From Virgisporangium ochraceum (GTDB taxonomy: Bacteria > Actinomycetota > Actinomycetes > Mycobacteriales > Micromonosporaceae), in assembly GCF_016863655.1 (NCBI RefSeq), contig NZ_BOPH01000023.1:1-64000 (forward strand): a stretch of DNA of 64,000 nt. The letters are read 5' to 3'. Positions 1 through 7,752 of this stretch are shown one piece after another. The notes under the pieces were generated by a model. The model searched no databases. It had not been told where the DNA came from and worked only from the letters and a program-made list of their open reading frames with translations. The position numbers and the translations under genes were made by a program. How positions within the stretch are numbered: position 1 is the stretch's first letter; each line of letters starts with the position of its first letter.

Positions 1-216
1 CAACGATCAAGGCGACCGGCACAGACCCGGTGGGCAGATTGCCGACGACGGACAGTGGCGGCGGGCCCGCCCGAGCCGAGACGCCGGCTTTGGCGCAACG
101 CCGCCAGCGGCGCGGCCGGTCCACACCCCGGCAACGCACCACCAGGGCCCGGCGCCCGCTCGTACCGGGACACGGCATCCCCCGTCCGGAGTACTGGGGT
201 GGGGCCGAACCGACGG
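1..216. other. No supportable gene at the window edge
   Basis: GC-rich stretch downstream of the HxlR gene. Open frames exist on the plus strand but they are arginine/proline-rich, have no ribosome binding site and match no family I recognise. I see nothing to annotate here. Confidence 0.6.
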
Positions 217-642
217 TCAGGCGGGAGTGGCGTCGTGGGTCGCGCGGTGGGCGAGCACCTGGTCCATGTGCGACTCGGCCCAGGCCTTGAGGCCGCGCAT
301 GGTCCGGTGCAGCGACAGGCCGAGGTCGGTCAGCTCGTAGGAGACCGTGACCGGCACCGTCGGCACGACCGTGCGGCTGACCAGCCCGTCGCGCTCCAGG
401 GCGCGCAGCGTCTGGGTCAGCATCTTCTGGCTCACGCCGGCCAGCAGGCGCGACAGCTCCGAGTAGCGCATCGGCCGCGGCCCGCCGGCGCAGTCGGGTC
501 CACTGCCCAGGGCCGCCAGGATCAGCGCGACCCACTTGTCGGAGATCCGGTCGAGCAGCTGGCGGCTCGGACACGCCGCCAGGAACGCGTCGTACCCGGC
601 CTTCGCCTGCGCCCTCGTGCGGGCTGCCTTCGTCGTCGCCAT
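217..642 (-). CDS. HxlR-family winged-helix transcriptional regulator
   Basis: A 141-residue protein with the single winged-helix domain that defines HxlR regulators, over about residues 24-120. The typical N-terminal CPSRQLLDRISDKWVALIL-type segment with Cys24 is followed by the recognition helix region (YSELSRLLAGVSQKML) and the wing (TVPVTVSYELTDLG). Cys24 is the position used for thiol or electrophile sensing in several family members; whether it does so here is inference. The gene is divergent from an aldo/keto reductase, and two palindromes lie between them, so it probably represses itself and the reductase in response to a reactive carbonyl or redox signal. Length is normal for the family. 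Confidence 0.9.
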   Translation of the reverse strand: MATTKAARTRAQAKAGYDAFLAACPSRQLLDRISDKWVALILAALGSGPDCAGGPRPMRYSELSRLLAGVSQKMLTQTLRALERDGLVSRTVVPTVPVTVSYELTDLGLSLHRTMRGLKAWAESHMDQVLAHRATHDATPA

Positions 643-661
643 CGGCCCCTCGCGTTCCCGG

Positions 662-674
662 GTGCGTAACGCAC
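662..674. promoter_or_regulatory. Palindrome, likely HxlR operator 1
   Basis: GTGCGTAACGCAC is a perfect inverted repeat except for its central base. It lies between the divergent HxlR gene and aldo/keto reductase, where an HxlR protein would be expected to bind. Confidence 0.45.
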
Positions 675-677
675 CTC

Positions 678-691
678 GAAGTGCGTACTTC
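678..691. promoter_or_regulatory. Imperfect palindrome, likely HxlR operator 2
   Basis: GAAGTGCGTACTTC matches its own reverse complement at 12 of 14 positions and repeats the GTGCGTA core of the neighbouring palindrome. HxlR sites often occur as spaced pairs, so the two probably act together. Confidence 0.45.
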
Positions 692-748
692 CCAGGAGAG
701 AGTTACATCCCGATAGTGGCTCAGGCAACCGACAGAGAGGTGACCCGC

Positions 749-1624
749 ATGGCCTCCCCTTCCCTTCCCGGCGGTACCTGGACGCTGGGCGACCTGACCG
801 TGACCCGGTTCGGCTACGGCGCGATGCAGCTGGCCGGCCCCGGTGTGATGGGCCCGCCCGCCGACCGTGACGGCGCGCTCGCGGTCCTCCGTACTGCGGC
901 CGACCTCGGCATCACCCACCTCGACACGTCCGCGGCGTACGGGCCGCGGGTCACCAACGAGCTGATCCGCGAGGCGCTGCATCCGTACCCGGACGGCCTG
1001 CACGTCGTCACCAAGGTCGGCGCGACCCGCGACGAGCGGGGCGGCTGGCCTCCCGCCCGCGACCCGCGGAGCCTGCGCAGCGCCGTCCACGACAACCTCG
1101 AGACCCTCGGCCTCGACGTGCTCGACGTGGTCAACCTCCGCCTCGGCGACGCCACGGGGCCGCGGCCGGAACCGGTCGCCGAGGCGTTCGGGACGCTCGT
1201 GGACCTCCAGCGGGAGGGCCTGGTCCGGCACCTGGGCCTCAGCAACGCGACGCCGGAGCAGGTCGCCGAGGCGCGGAGCATCGCGCCGATCGTGTGCGTG
1301 CAGAACCTGTACAACCTCGCCCACCGCCACGACGACGCCCTGGTCGACGCGCTGGCCGCGGACGGCGTCGCCTACGTGCCGTTCTTCCCGCTCGGCGGCT
1401 TCAGCCCGCTCCAGTCCTCGGCGCTGGAGGCGGTGGCCACCCGCCTGGAGGCGACGCCGATGTCGGTCGCCCTGGCCTGGCTGCTGCGGCGGTCGCCGAA
1501 CATCCTGCTGATCCCCGGCACGTCGTCGGTGGCCCACCTGCGCGGGAACGTCGCCGGCGCCGGCCTTCCGCTCTCCGCGTCCGACCTCGCGGAACTCGAC
1601 ACGGTCGGCATCATGGGAACATGA
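749..1624 (+). CDS. Aldo/keto reductase family oxidoreductase
   Basis: A 291-residue NADPH-dependent reductase with the AKR (beta/alpha)8-barrel pattern. The catalytic Asp and Tyr lie in LDTSAAYGP and the Lys in VVTKVG. The residue that is normally the catalytic His (D-L-x-x-x-H) is Asn in DVVNLRLGD. This AKR subfamily, common in actinobacteria, often carries Asn here, so activity may be altered rather than lost. The C-terminal cofactor loop IPGTSSVAHL is present. The ATG at 749 was chosen because GAGAGG precedes it by 8 bases and because the longer frame upstream runs into the HxlR gene. The last codons overlap the next gene by 4 bp. Likely controlled by the divergent HxlR regulator. Confidence 0.9.
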   Translation: MASPSLPGGTWTLGDLTVTRFGYGAMQLAGPGVMGPPADRDGALAVLRTAADLGITHLDTSAAYGPRVTNELIREALHPYPDGLHVVTKVGATRDERGGWPPARDPRSLRSAVHDNLETLGLDVLDVVNLRLGDATGPRPEPVAEAFGTLVDLQREGLVRHLGLSNATPEQVAEARSIAPIVCVQNLYNLAHRHDDALVDALAADGVAYVPFFPLGGFSPLQSSALEAVATRLEATPMSVALAWLLRRSPNILLIPGTSSVAHLRGNVAGAGLPLSASDLAELDTVGIMGT

Positions 1625-2006
1625 TCGCCGACGGTGGACCGGCTCTCCGGCAGGTCGACTACCAGTGCCTGTCCGCGGCCGGCGCCGCGGTCACGTCGAC
1701 GTGGTCCGGGTCGGAGGAGCCGGTCGACGCCGTGGCCGCCTGGTTCCGGCACACCCTGGACGGCTACGTCGAGCGCGCACCGAACGACTGGGTCCGGCAG
1801 CGCGACGGCGGCACCGACCTAGTCGTCGTGGCCGCGGCCGGGCAGTGGCCGGGCAGTGGCCGGCCGGCACGCCGGCGCCGGCGCAGGGCTGGGGCGAGGG
1901 CTTCCGCACGCTGGTGATGCAGTCGTCGATCACGTCGCACGCGCCGCCGCCCGCACAGCCACCCCGCCGGCGGTGGTGGCACCGGTTCACCAACCGCCCC
2001 GGCTGA
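1621..2006 (+). pseudogene. Hypothetical protein gene broken by an 11-bp tandem duplication
   Basis: The start codon overlaps the stop of the reductase (ATGA), so the two were translationally coupled. From 1621 the frame reads about 77 sensible residues (up to AAAGQWP), then the 11-bp unit GGCAGTGGCCG is repeated at 1841-1851 and 1852-1862. The extra copy shifts the frame into an arginine run that stops at 1917. Deleting one copy restores a 124-residue or so reading frame ending at 2006 (AGTPAPAQGWGEGFRTLVM and a basic tail). I do not recognise the family. It could be a real inactivating mutation, a phase-variable state, or an assembly error. Confidence 0.55.
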
Positions 2007-2272
2007 GAGGGAACCCGGCCCGGAAGGGCAGCCGGACCGGCCTTCCACCCGACGCGCACCGCGCCCCGGCCGTTGTAGCGTCCAGGCCTCTACCGTCGGG
2101 GAGGCCATGACCATGGTGCTCGGACGTGGCTTGGCGTCGGCTGTCGGCGCGTCTCCCGCTCGACGGGCGCGACGACGACGTCCTGCCGTTGGCGTGAAGC
2201 GTGAAGCGTGAACCTTGACACGCGCCATAGCATTTGATCGACGTTCTTCTCTGCAAGGAGGGGCGGTCGCCC
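2007..2272 (+). other. Leader region of the CocE hydrolase gene
   Basis: No convincing gene. A 34-codon frame starting at 2107 has no family resemblance. The sequence at about 2199-2216 contains GCGTGAA repeated in tandem, followed by TTGACA at 2216-2221, which could be a -35 element, but I see no good -10 at normal spacing. A strong AAGGAGG ribosome binding site lies at 2254-2260 in front of the next gene. Confidence 0.3.
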
Positions 2273-4138
2273 ATGCGTGGAAGAAGGTTCTTCGCCGTCG
2301 GCGTCATCGTGGCGGGCGCCGTGCTCGTCGCACCCTCCATCGCCCGGGCCGCGCCGCGGTACTCCTACGCCGACGCCATCCGGGAGAGCGTCCAGGTCGA
2401 GACGCCGCTGGACAACGACGCCGACGGCCGACCCGACCGCGTCGTGGTCGACCTGGTGCGCCCGCGCGAGGCCGCGGAGCGCGGCATCAGGGTGCCGGTC
2501 GTCATGGTGGCCTCGCCGTACTACCAGTGCTGCGGCCGTGGTCTGGAGAACGAACGCAAGGAGTACGCCGACGACGGGACCGTCACACAGTTCCCGCTCT
2601 ACTACGACAACTGGTTCGTGCCGCGCGGGTACGCGTTCGCCGCCGTCGACGCGGCCGGCACGAGCCGGTCGACCGGCTGTGCCGACGTCGGCGGCCGGGA
2701 GGAGATCCTCGCGGTCAAGGCCGCCATCGACTGGCTCAACGGCCGCGCGCGGGGGTTCCACGCCGACGGCACGGGCGCGTCGGCGGGCTGGAGCACCGGC
2801 AGGGTCGGCATGATCGGCAAGTCGTGGGACGGCTCGATCGCCAACGGCGTCGCCGCCACCGGGGTCAGGGGCCTCGCGACGATCGTGCCGATCTCGGCGA
2901 TCTCGAGCTGGTACGACTACAGCCGCTACGCCGGTGTCGTCCGGTCCCGGAGGCACCACGTCTACCTGCACAACTACACCAGCGGCCGGCCGGCCGGCGT
3001 CTGCACCGCGGTCACCTCGGAGCTGTCCGCCGGAAGCGACGACGCGACCGGCGACTACAACGCCTACTGGGCCGAGCGCGACTTCCGGCCCGACGCCCGC
3101 ACCGTGCGGGCGAGCGTGTTCATCGCGCACGGCCTCAACGACACGAACGTGACCACGACGCAGGTCGGCGCCTGGTGGTCGGCGCTCGCGAAGCACCGCG
3201 TCCCGCGCAAGATCTGGCTCTACCAGCAGGCGCACACCGACCCGTTCGACGTCCGCCGCGCCGAGTGGGTGCGCACGCTGGACCGGTGGTTCGAGTACTG
3301 GCTCAAGGGCGTCGACAACGGCATCATGCGCGAGCCGCAGGCCACCGTCGAACGCGCGCCGGGCCGGTGGGTGGACGAGCCGTCGTGGCCGGCGCCGTCG
3401 CTTCAGGTTCCGGTCCGTCTGGGCAACGGCACGTTGGGACTGCGACCCGCCGCCGGAACCGTGTCGTTCACCGACGATCCCAGCCTCGGCGAGAGCGCGC
3501 TGGTGGCCCAGCCGAACACGCCCGTCGCCGGGCGGCTGATGTTCCTGTCGGCGCCGGTGCCGACGTCGCTGCGGGTGTCGGGCACGGCGTCGGTGACGCT
3601 GCGGGTCAGGGTGGACCGGCCGACGACGAACTTCAGCGTCCGGCTGGTCGACTACGGTACGGCCGACCGGGTGAACTACGGCAACGCGGCGGGCGGCGTG
3701 GTCCGGCAGACCACCGAGTCGTGCTGGGGCCAGTCGACCGCGACCGACGACGCCTGCTACTTCGACACGGTCGAGGACGTGGTCTCCACCGACCACGCGG
3801 TGATCACCCGGGGCTGGCTGGAGGCGTCGCACCACGCGTCGTTGAGCAGCCCGACCCCGCTGGACCCGGACCGCTGGTACACGATGACGGTGACGTTCCA
3901 GCCGCACGACTTCGTGCTCGCCACCGGCCACGTGCTGGGGCTCGTGGTGAGCCAGAGCGACCGGAGCTTCACCTCGCCCACCCCGAGCGGCGCGACCGTC
4001 GAGGTGGACCTCGCCGGCAGCCGGCTCACGCTCCCGGTCGCCGGTCCCGTCCGCATCGGTGAACCCGACCGCGCGCCGGCGGTGACGACCTCGCGGGCAC
4101 CCGATCCGCCGGCCGCGGACGTCGTCCCGCACGCATAG
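2273..4138 (+). CDS. Secreted CocE/NonD family hydrolase (Xaa-Pro dipeptidyl-peptidase-like)
   Basis: A 621-residue serine hydrolase of the S15/CocE family, which cleaves acyl-ester or Xaa-Pro bonds. Residues 1-28 form a signal peptide (basic start, hydrophobic core, cleavage near ARA-AP), so it acts outside the membrane. The alpha/beta-hydrolase core holds Ser185 in GKSWDG, Asp291 in HGLNDTN and His322 in QQAHTDP, a full catalytic triad. From about residue 380 a C-terminal jelly-roll (PepX_C) domain follows. Four cysteines near residues 86-87 and in the active-site half suggest disulfides. ATG 2273 was preferred over an upstream in-frame start because AAGGAGG sits 12 bases before it and the signal peptide begins there. 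True substrate unknown. Confidence 0.9.
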   Translation: MRGRRFFAVGVIVAGAVLVAPSIARAAPRYSYADAIRESVQVETPLDNDADGRPDRVVVDLVRPREAAERGIRVPVVMVASPYYQCCGRGLENERKEYADDGTVTQFPLYYDNWFVPRGYAFAAVDAAGTSRSTGCADVGGREEILAVKAAIDWLNGRARGFHADGTGASAGWSTGRVGMIGKSWDGSIANGVAATGVRGLATIVPISAISSWYDYSRYAGVVRSRRHHVYLHNYTSGRPAGVCTAVTSELSAGSDDATGDYNAYWAERDFRPDARTVRASVFIAHGLNDTNVTTTQVGAWWSALAKHRVPRKIWLYQQAHTDPFDVRRAEWVRTLDRWFEYWLKGVDNGIMREPQATVERAPGRWVDEPSWPAPSLQVPVRLGNGTLGLRPAAGTVSFTDDPSLGESALVAQPNTPVAGRLMFLSAPVPTSLRVSGTASVTLRVRVDRPTTNFSVRLVDYGTADRVNYGNAAGGVVRQTTESCWGQSTATDDACYFDTVEDVVSTDHAVITRGWLEASHHASLSSPTPLDPDRWYTMTVTFQPHDFVLATGHVLGLVVSQSDRSFTSPTPSGATVEVDLAGSRLTLPVAGPVRIGEPDRAPAVTTSRAPDPPAADVVPHA

Positions 4139-4197
4139 ACTCCACGGGCGGGGGGCAGTACCGATCATGACGACCGTCACCGATCGGAGGCTTGCCG

Positions 4198-5001
4198 ATG
4201 GCCGACAGCGTGGTGCGCGCGATGACCTGGAACGTCTGGTGGCGGTTCGGGCCGCACTGGCGTGACCGGCAGCCCGGCATCCGGGAGACGCTGACCCGCG
4301 TCGGCCCCGACGTCGTGGCGCTCCAGGAGGTCTGGGCCGGCGACGGCACGACCCAGGCGCACGAGCTGGCCGACGCGCTCGGGATGCACGCGGTGTTCGC
4401 CGGTCCCTCCTACCCGACGGCGCCGGCCGACGCCGGCGGCGTCGAACTCGGCATCGCGGTGCTGAGCCGCTGGCCGGTGCTCGAACACGAGGCACCGGTG
4501 ATGCCGGCCCGGCACCGCGCCTGGGACCCGGTGGCGCTCACCGTCCGGGTCGACCATCCGGCCGGGCCGCTGCCGATCGTGGCCGCGTGCCTGGACTACG
4601 GCGTCCCCTACACCGACGACCGGATCGCGCAGGGCGCGTTCGTGGCCGACCTCGCCACCGATCCCCGCTTCGACGGCCCGTGTCCGGTGCTGCTCATGGG
4701 CGACCTCAACGCCGCGGCGGACTCCCCCGTGCTGCGGTCGGTCGGCGACGTCCTGACCGACGCCTGGACCGCCGGCGGTGGACCGGCGGACGCGGTGACC
4801 CTGCCGTCGACCCACCCGTCGGCGCCGCTGAGCGCCGGACCTCAGCTCGTCGACCAACGCATCGACCACATCTTCTTCCGCCCCGGACGCGAGGACCAGC
4901 ACGTGTCCGTCGACGCCGTACGGCTGGCCGGCGACGCCGTCGACGGCGTGTACCCGTCGGACCACCGTGCCGTCGTGGCGGACCTCCGCTGGAGCGAATG
5001 A
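4198..5001 (+). CDS. Endonuclease/exonuclease/phosphatase (EEP) family protein
   Basis: A 267-residue Mg-dependent phosphohydrolase of the DNase I/exonuclease III fold. All signature blocks are present: TWNVWW near the start, the metal Glu in ALQEVW, LLMGDLNAAADS, RIDHIFF, and the catalytic YPSDHRAV near the C terminus. No signal peptide or membrane segment is seen, so it is probably cytoplasmic. Substrates in this family range from nucleic acids to phosphoinositides and cannot be told from sequence. ATG 4198 has GGAGG 7 bases upstream. Its stop overlaps the start of the cytochrome b-like gene by 4 bp. Confidence 0.88.
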   Translation: MADSVVRAMTWNVWWRFGPHWRDRQPGIRETLTRVGPDVVALQEVWAGDGTTQAHELADALGMHAVFAGPSYPTAPADAGGVELGIAVLSRWPVLEHEAPVMPARHRAWDPVALTVRVDHPAGPLPIVAACLDYGVPYTDDRIAQGAFVADLATDPRFDGPCPVLLMGDLNAAADSPVLRSVGDVLTDAWTAGGGPADAVTLPSTHPSAPLSAGPQLVDQRIDHIFFRPGREDQHVSVDAVRLAGDAVDGVYPSDHRAVVADLRWSE

Positions 5002-5882
5002 CCGTACAGTCGGTGAGTGTGACCGTGACAGGCCCGAACCGGACCGACGTGCTGCTCGACGTCGGCCCGTACCAGGCGGGCTTGGTGTCGTCGGCCAGCC
5101 AGCCGGACCGGTACATGTGGTGGCTCGACGGCGCCCTGCGGCTGTTCCCGCCGTGGGAGGTCCGCGCGTTCGGCCACACCGTCCCCAGCGTCTTCTTCCC
5201 AGCGGTCGTCGTACCCGGGGTCCTGGTGACGGCGACGGTGCTGTATCCGTGGCTGGAGGCCCGCTTCACCCGCGACCGCGCCGCCCACCACCTGTTGCAG
5301 CGGCCACGGGACGCGCCACACCGCACCGCGCTCGGCGCGATGGCGCTGGCGTTCTACGGTGTCCTGACCGTGTCGACGGCCAACGACGTGATCGCCGAGC
5401 GGTTCCACATGAGCCTCAACGCGATGACGTGGGCCGGCCGGATCGGGCTGCTCCTCATGCCGCCCGTCGCCTACCTGGTGGCCCACCGCCTCTGCCTGGC
5501 GCTGCAGCAGCACGACCGGGAGGTGCTCGCCCACGGCATCGAGACGGGCATCATCCGGCGCCTGCCCGACGGCGGGTTCGTCGAGGTCCACCAGCCGCTG
5601 GGCGACGGCCTCGGGTACCGCGGCACGCCCGTCCCGAAGAAGCTGAACCGCGTCGGCGCGCTGGCGCCGACCGTGCGAGGCTTCTTCGTACCCATCGAAC
5701 GGCCGCCGCCGGACCGGCGTCGACCGGGAGTCGGCCTCAGGAACCGGCCGGACCTGCCGAACGTACTCACAGACCCGACACGTGTGACGGGTGGAGCGGA
5801 CGAGACGGAGGTGGCGTGCCGGACACCCGAACTGTCGCGGTCCTCTCCCCCTTCGTCGGCGGGGACTACTACGGTGCGCTGA
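4998..5882 (+). CDS. Stand-alone C-terminal half of cytochrome b (QcrB-like)
   Basis: A 294-residue membrane protein that matches only the second half of actinobacterial QcrB of the cytochrome bc1 complex. Recognisable are GPYQAGLVSSASQPD, ALRLFPPWEVRAFGH, HHLLQRPRDAPHRTALG, FHMSLNAMTW, and the actinobacterial tail ETGIIRRLPDGGFVEVH. About three transmembrane helices lie near residues 64-86, 108-130 and 144-168. The heme-binding N-terminal four-helix bundle is absent and not encoded upstream. The Qo-site motif, PEWY/PDWY in working enzymes, is PDRY at residues 36-39, a single T-to-C change in the TGG codon (5109-5111). It starts within the stop of the EEP gene and its last 67 bases overlap the next gene. 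It may be a decaying copy or a repurposed membrane protein similar in layout to b6f subunit IV. Confidence 0.8.
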   Translation: MTVQSVSVTVTGPNRTDVLLDVGPYQAGLVSSASQPDRYMWWLDGALRLFPPWEVRAFGHTVPSVFFPAVVVPGVLVTATVLYPWLEARFTRDRAAHHLLQRPRDAPHRTALGAMALAFYGVLTVSTANDVIAERFHMSLNAMTWAGRIGLLLMPPVAYLVAHRLCLALQQHDREVLAHGIETGIIRRLPDGGFVEVHQPLGDGLGYRGTPVPKKLNRVGALAPTVRGFFVPIERPPPDRRRPGVGLRNRPDLPNVLTDPTRVTGGADETEVACRTPELSRSSPPSSAGTTTVR

Positions 5883-7651
5883 TCGCCGGCGTGAACCGGG
5901 CCGCGGTGGCGGCCGGCGACCGGACGATCGCCGTGCAGACGCTCGACCCGGGCTCGCCGAGCGCCGACATCAGCGGGGTGCCCGACTTCCGCCAGCCGGT
6001 CGCCTGGAACCACCTCGACGGCGCGGTGGTGCTCCCCGGCGCCGTCGACGCCGCGTACGTGCGGCGGATGCGTGACGCCGGCATCGGGGTGGTGCTGATC
6101 GGCCACGAGCTGCCCGGGGTCGAGTGCCCGGTCGTGGTCGCCGACAACCGGGGCGGCGTCCGCGACAGCGTCCACGATCTCGTCGCGCACGGACACGAGC
6201 GGATCGCGTTCGGCGGCGACCTCGACCACTTCGACCTCCGGGAGCGGCACGAGGGCTACCGGACGGGCCTGCGCGACCACGGCATCGAGCCCGACCCGGC
6301 GCTGCTGTTCGACGCGATGGACAACCACGAGACCGGCGGCGTGGACATCGCCGAGCGGCTCATCGCGGCCGGCATGCCCGCGACCGCGATCGTGCTCGGC
6401 ACCGACCGGAACGCGATCGGTCTGGTCCGGGCGCTGACCGGCGCCGGGTACGACGTGCCCGGCACGCTGGCCGTGGTCGGGTTCGACGACATCGCCGACG
6501 CCCGCTTCCTGCGGCCCAGCCTGACGACCGTGTGCCAGCCGCTCGACCGGCTGGGCCGGCTGGCGTACGAGCTGCTCGGGCAGGGTCCGGGCATGCACGT
6601 CGTCCCCTCCGAGCTCGTCGTCCGGGACTCGTGCGGCTGCCCGCCGAAGGGTCTGCAGCTCGCCGAGGACCGGTACCGCGCCCAGTTCGACGACACCGCC
6701 TACCTGCAGAAGACCCTCGACATCCAGTACGGGCTCAGCATCGAGCTCCTCGGCCGGCACGGCCGGGACCCGCTGGGGCTGGCCTGGCTGGGCCGCACCC
6801 CGGCCCGCGCCGGCCGCCTGGGCCTGTGGCGACCGGGTGAGCGCGCGATCGAGATCGTCGGCGCGTACGACGCGGCCGACCCGGCCCGGGCGTCGACGCG
6901 CGCGGTGCTGCCGGTCGAGGAGTTCCCGCCCGCCGACCTGTTCGCGCTCGCCGACGGCGAGGCCGGGCAGATCGTGTTCGTCGTGCCGGTGCGCAGCGAG
7001 GCACACGACTGGGGAATGCTCGCGGCGGTCGGCCGCATCCAGGACACCACGCCGCCGGGCCGCGAGATGATGAACCACTCCGGCGCGCTGCTGGCGTTGG
7101 CGCTGGAGCACACGGCGCTCCTGCGCTCGCTGCACGAGAGCGAGGAGCGGCTGCGCCAGGCCGCCCTGCACGACAGTCTGACCGGACTGCCGAACCGGGC
7201 CCTGTTCACCGAGCGTCTCCGGCGCGCGTGGCAGCGCTCGGTCGCCGACCCCGGGCACCACCTCGCGCTGCTGTTCCTCGACCTGGACGGCTTCAAGCAG
7301 GTCAACGACACGCTGGGCCACGCCGTCGGCGACCGGCTGCTGGTACACGTCGGCCAGCGCCTGACCGACCTGCTCCGCGACGGTGACACCGCGGCCCGGC
7401 TCGGCGGCGACGAGTTCGTCATCCTCCTCGACGGCGTCGACCTGCCGCACGGCCCCCGGCACGTGAGCGACCGCATCCGGGCCGCGTTCGTCGACCCGGT
7501 GCCGCTCGACGGCCACGAGGTGCGGGTCGGCGCGAGCATCGGGGTCGCGCTGTCCACCGACGGCGTCGCCGCGCCGGAGGACCTGCTCCGGCACGCCGAC
7601 GCCGCGATGTACGACGCGAAGACCCAGCGGCGCGCCGCCCGCGCCGGCTGA
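5816..7651 (+). CDS. Diguanylate cyclase with LacI/PBP1-type ligand-binding domain
   Basis: A 611-residue protein. Residues 1-275 form a LacI-type periplasmic-binding-protein fold that begins directly at VAVLSPFVGGDYYG, without a DNA-binding helix-turn-helix, and ends in the Cys pair DSCGCPP. A linker/GAF-like region follows (about 290-430). Residues 445-608 form the GGDEF domain, with GGDEF intact at 530-534 and the inhibitory RxxD site (RDGD) five residues before it. It should make c-di-GMP and be feedback inhibited. No signal peptide or transmembrane segment is visible, so the sugar-type ligand is probably sensed in the cytoplasm. GTG 5816 is used; GGAGG lies 4 bases upstream, slightly close. 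Confidence 0.88.
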   Translation: MPDTRTVAVLSPFVGGDYYGALIAGVNRAAVAAGDRTIAVQTLDPGSPSADISGVPDFRQPVAWNHLDGAVVLPGAVDAAYVRRMRDAGIGVVLIGHELPGVECPVVVADNRGGVRDSVHDLVAHGHERIAFGGDLDHFDLRERHEGYRTGLRDHGIEPDPALLFDAMDNHETGGVDIAERLIAAGMPATAIVLGTDRNAIGLVRALTGAGYDVPGTLAVVGFDDIADARFLRPSLTTVCQPLDRLGRLAYELLGQGPGMHVVPSELVVRDSCGCPPKGLQLAEDRYRAQFDDTAYLQKTLDIQYGLSIELLGRHGRDPLGLAWLGRTPARAGRLGLWRPGERAIEIVGAYDAADPARASTRAVLPVEEFPPADLFALADGEAGQIVFVVPVRSEAHDWGMLAAVGRIQDTTPPGREMMNHSGALLALALEHTALLRSLHESEERLRQAALHDSLTGLPNRALFTERLRRAWQRSVADPGHHLALLFLDLDGFKQVNDTLGHAVGDRLLVHVGQRLTDLLRDGDTAARLGGDEFVILLDGVDLPHGPRHVSDRIRAAFVDPVPLDGHEVRVGASIGVALSTDGVAAPEDLLRHADAAMYDAKTQRRAARAG

Positions 7652-7665
7652 GGGGCGCACCGACC

Positions 7666-7679
7666 GGCCGCTGGCGGCC
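7666..7679 (+). terminator. Small GC hairpin after the GGDEF gene
   Basis: GGCCGC and GCGGCC are separated by only TG, 14 bases after the stop codon. No T-run follows, so termination is weakly supported. Confidence 0.25.
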
Positions 7680-7752
7680 ACCGCGGCGACCCTGCCGCAC
7701 CCGACCGGCAGGACCTCGACCGGATAGACAGGGATCGCTACCCTCGGGGTTC

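Noticed and set aside
2107-2211. 34-codon frame before the CocE gene
   Set aside because: No ribosome binding site, no recognisable family, and low-complexity Arg run.
2090-4495. 801-codon open frame on the minus strand
   Set aside because: It runs antisense to the CocE and EEP genes, is Arg/Pro/Val-rich, and matches no family. High GC makes long antisense frames common. The sense frames have full catalytic motifs.
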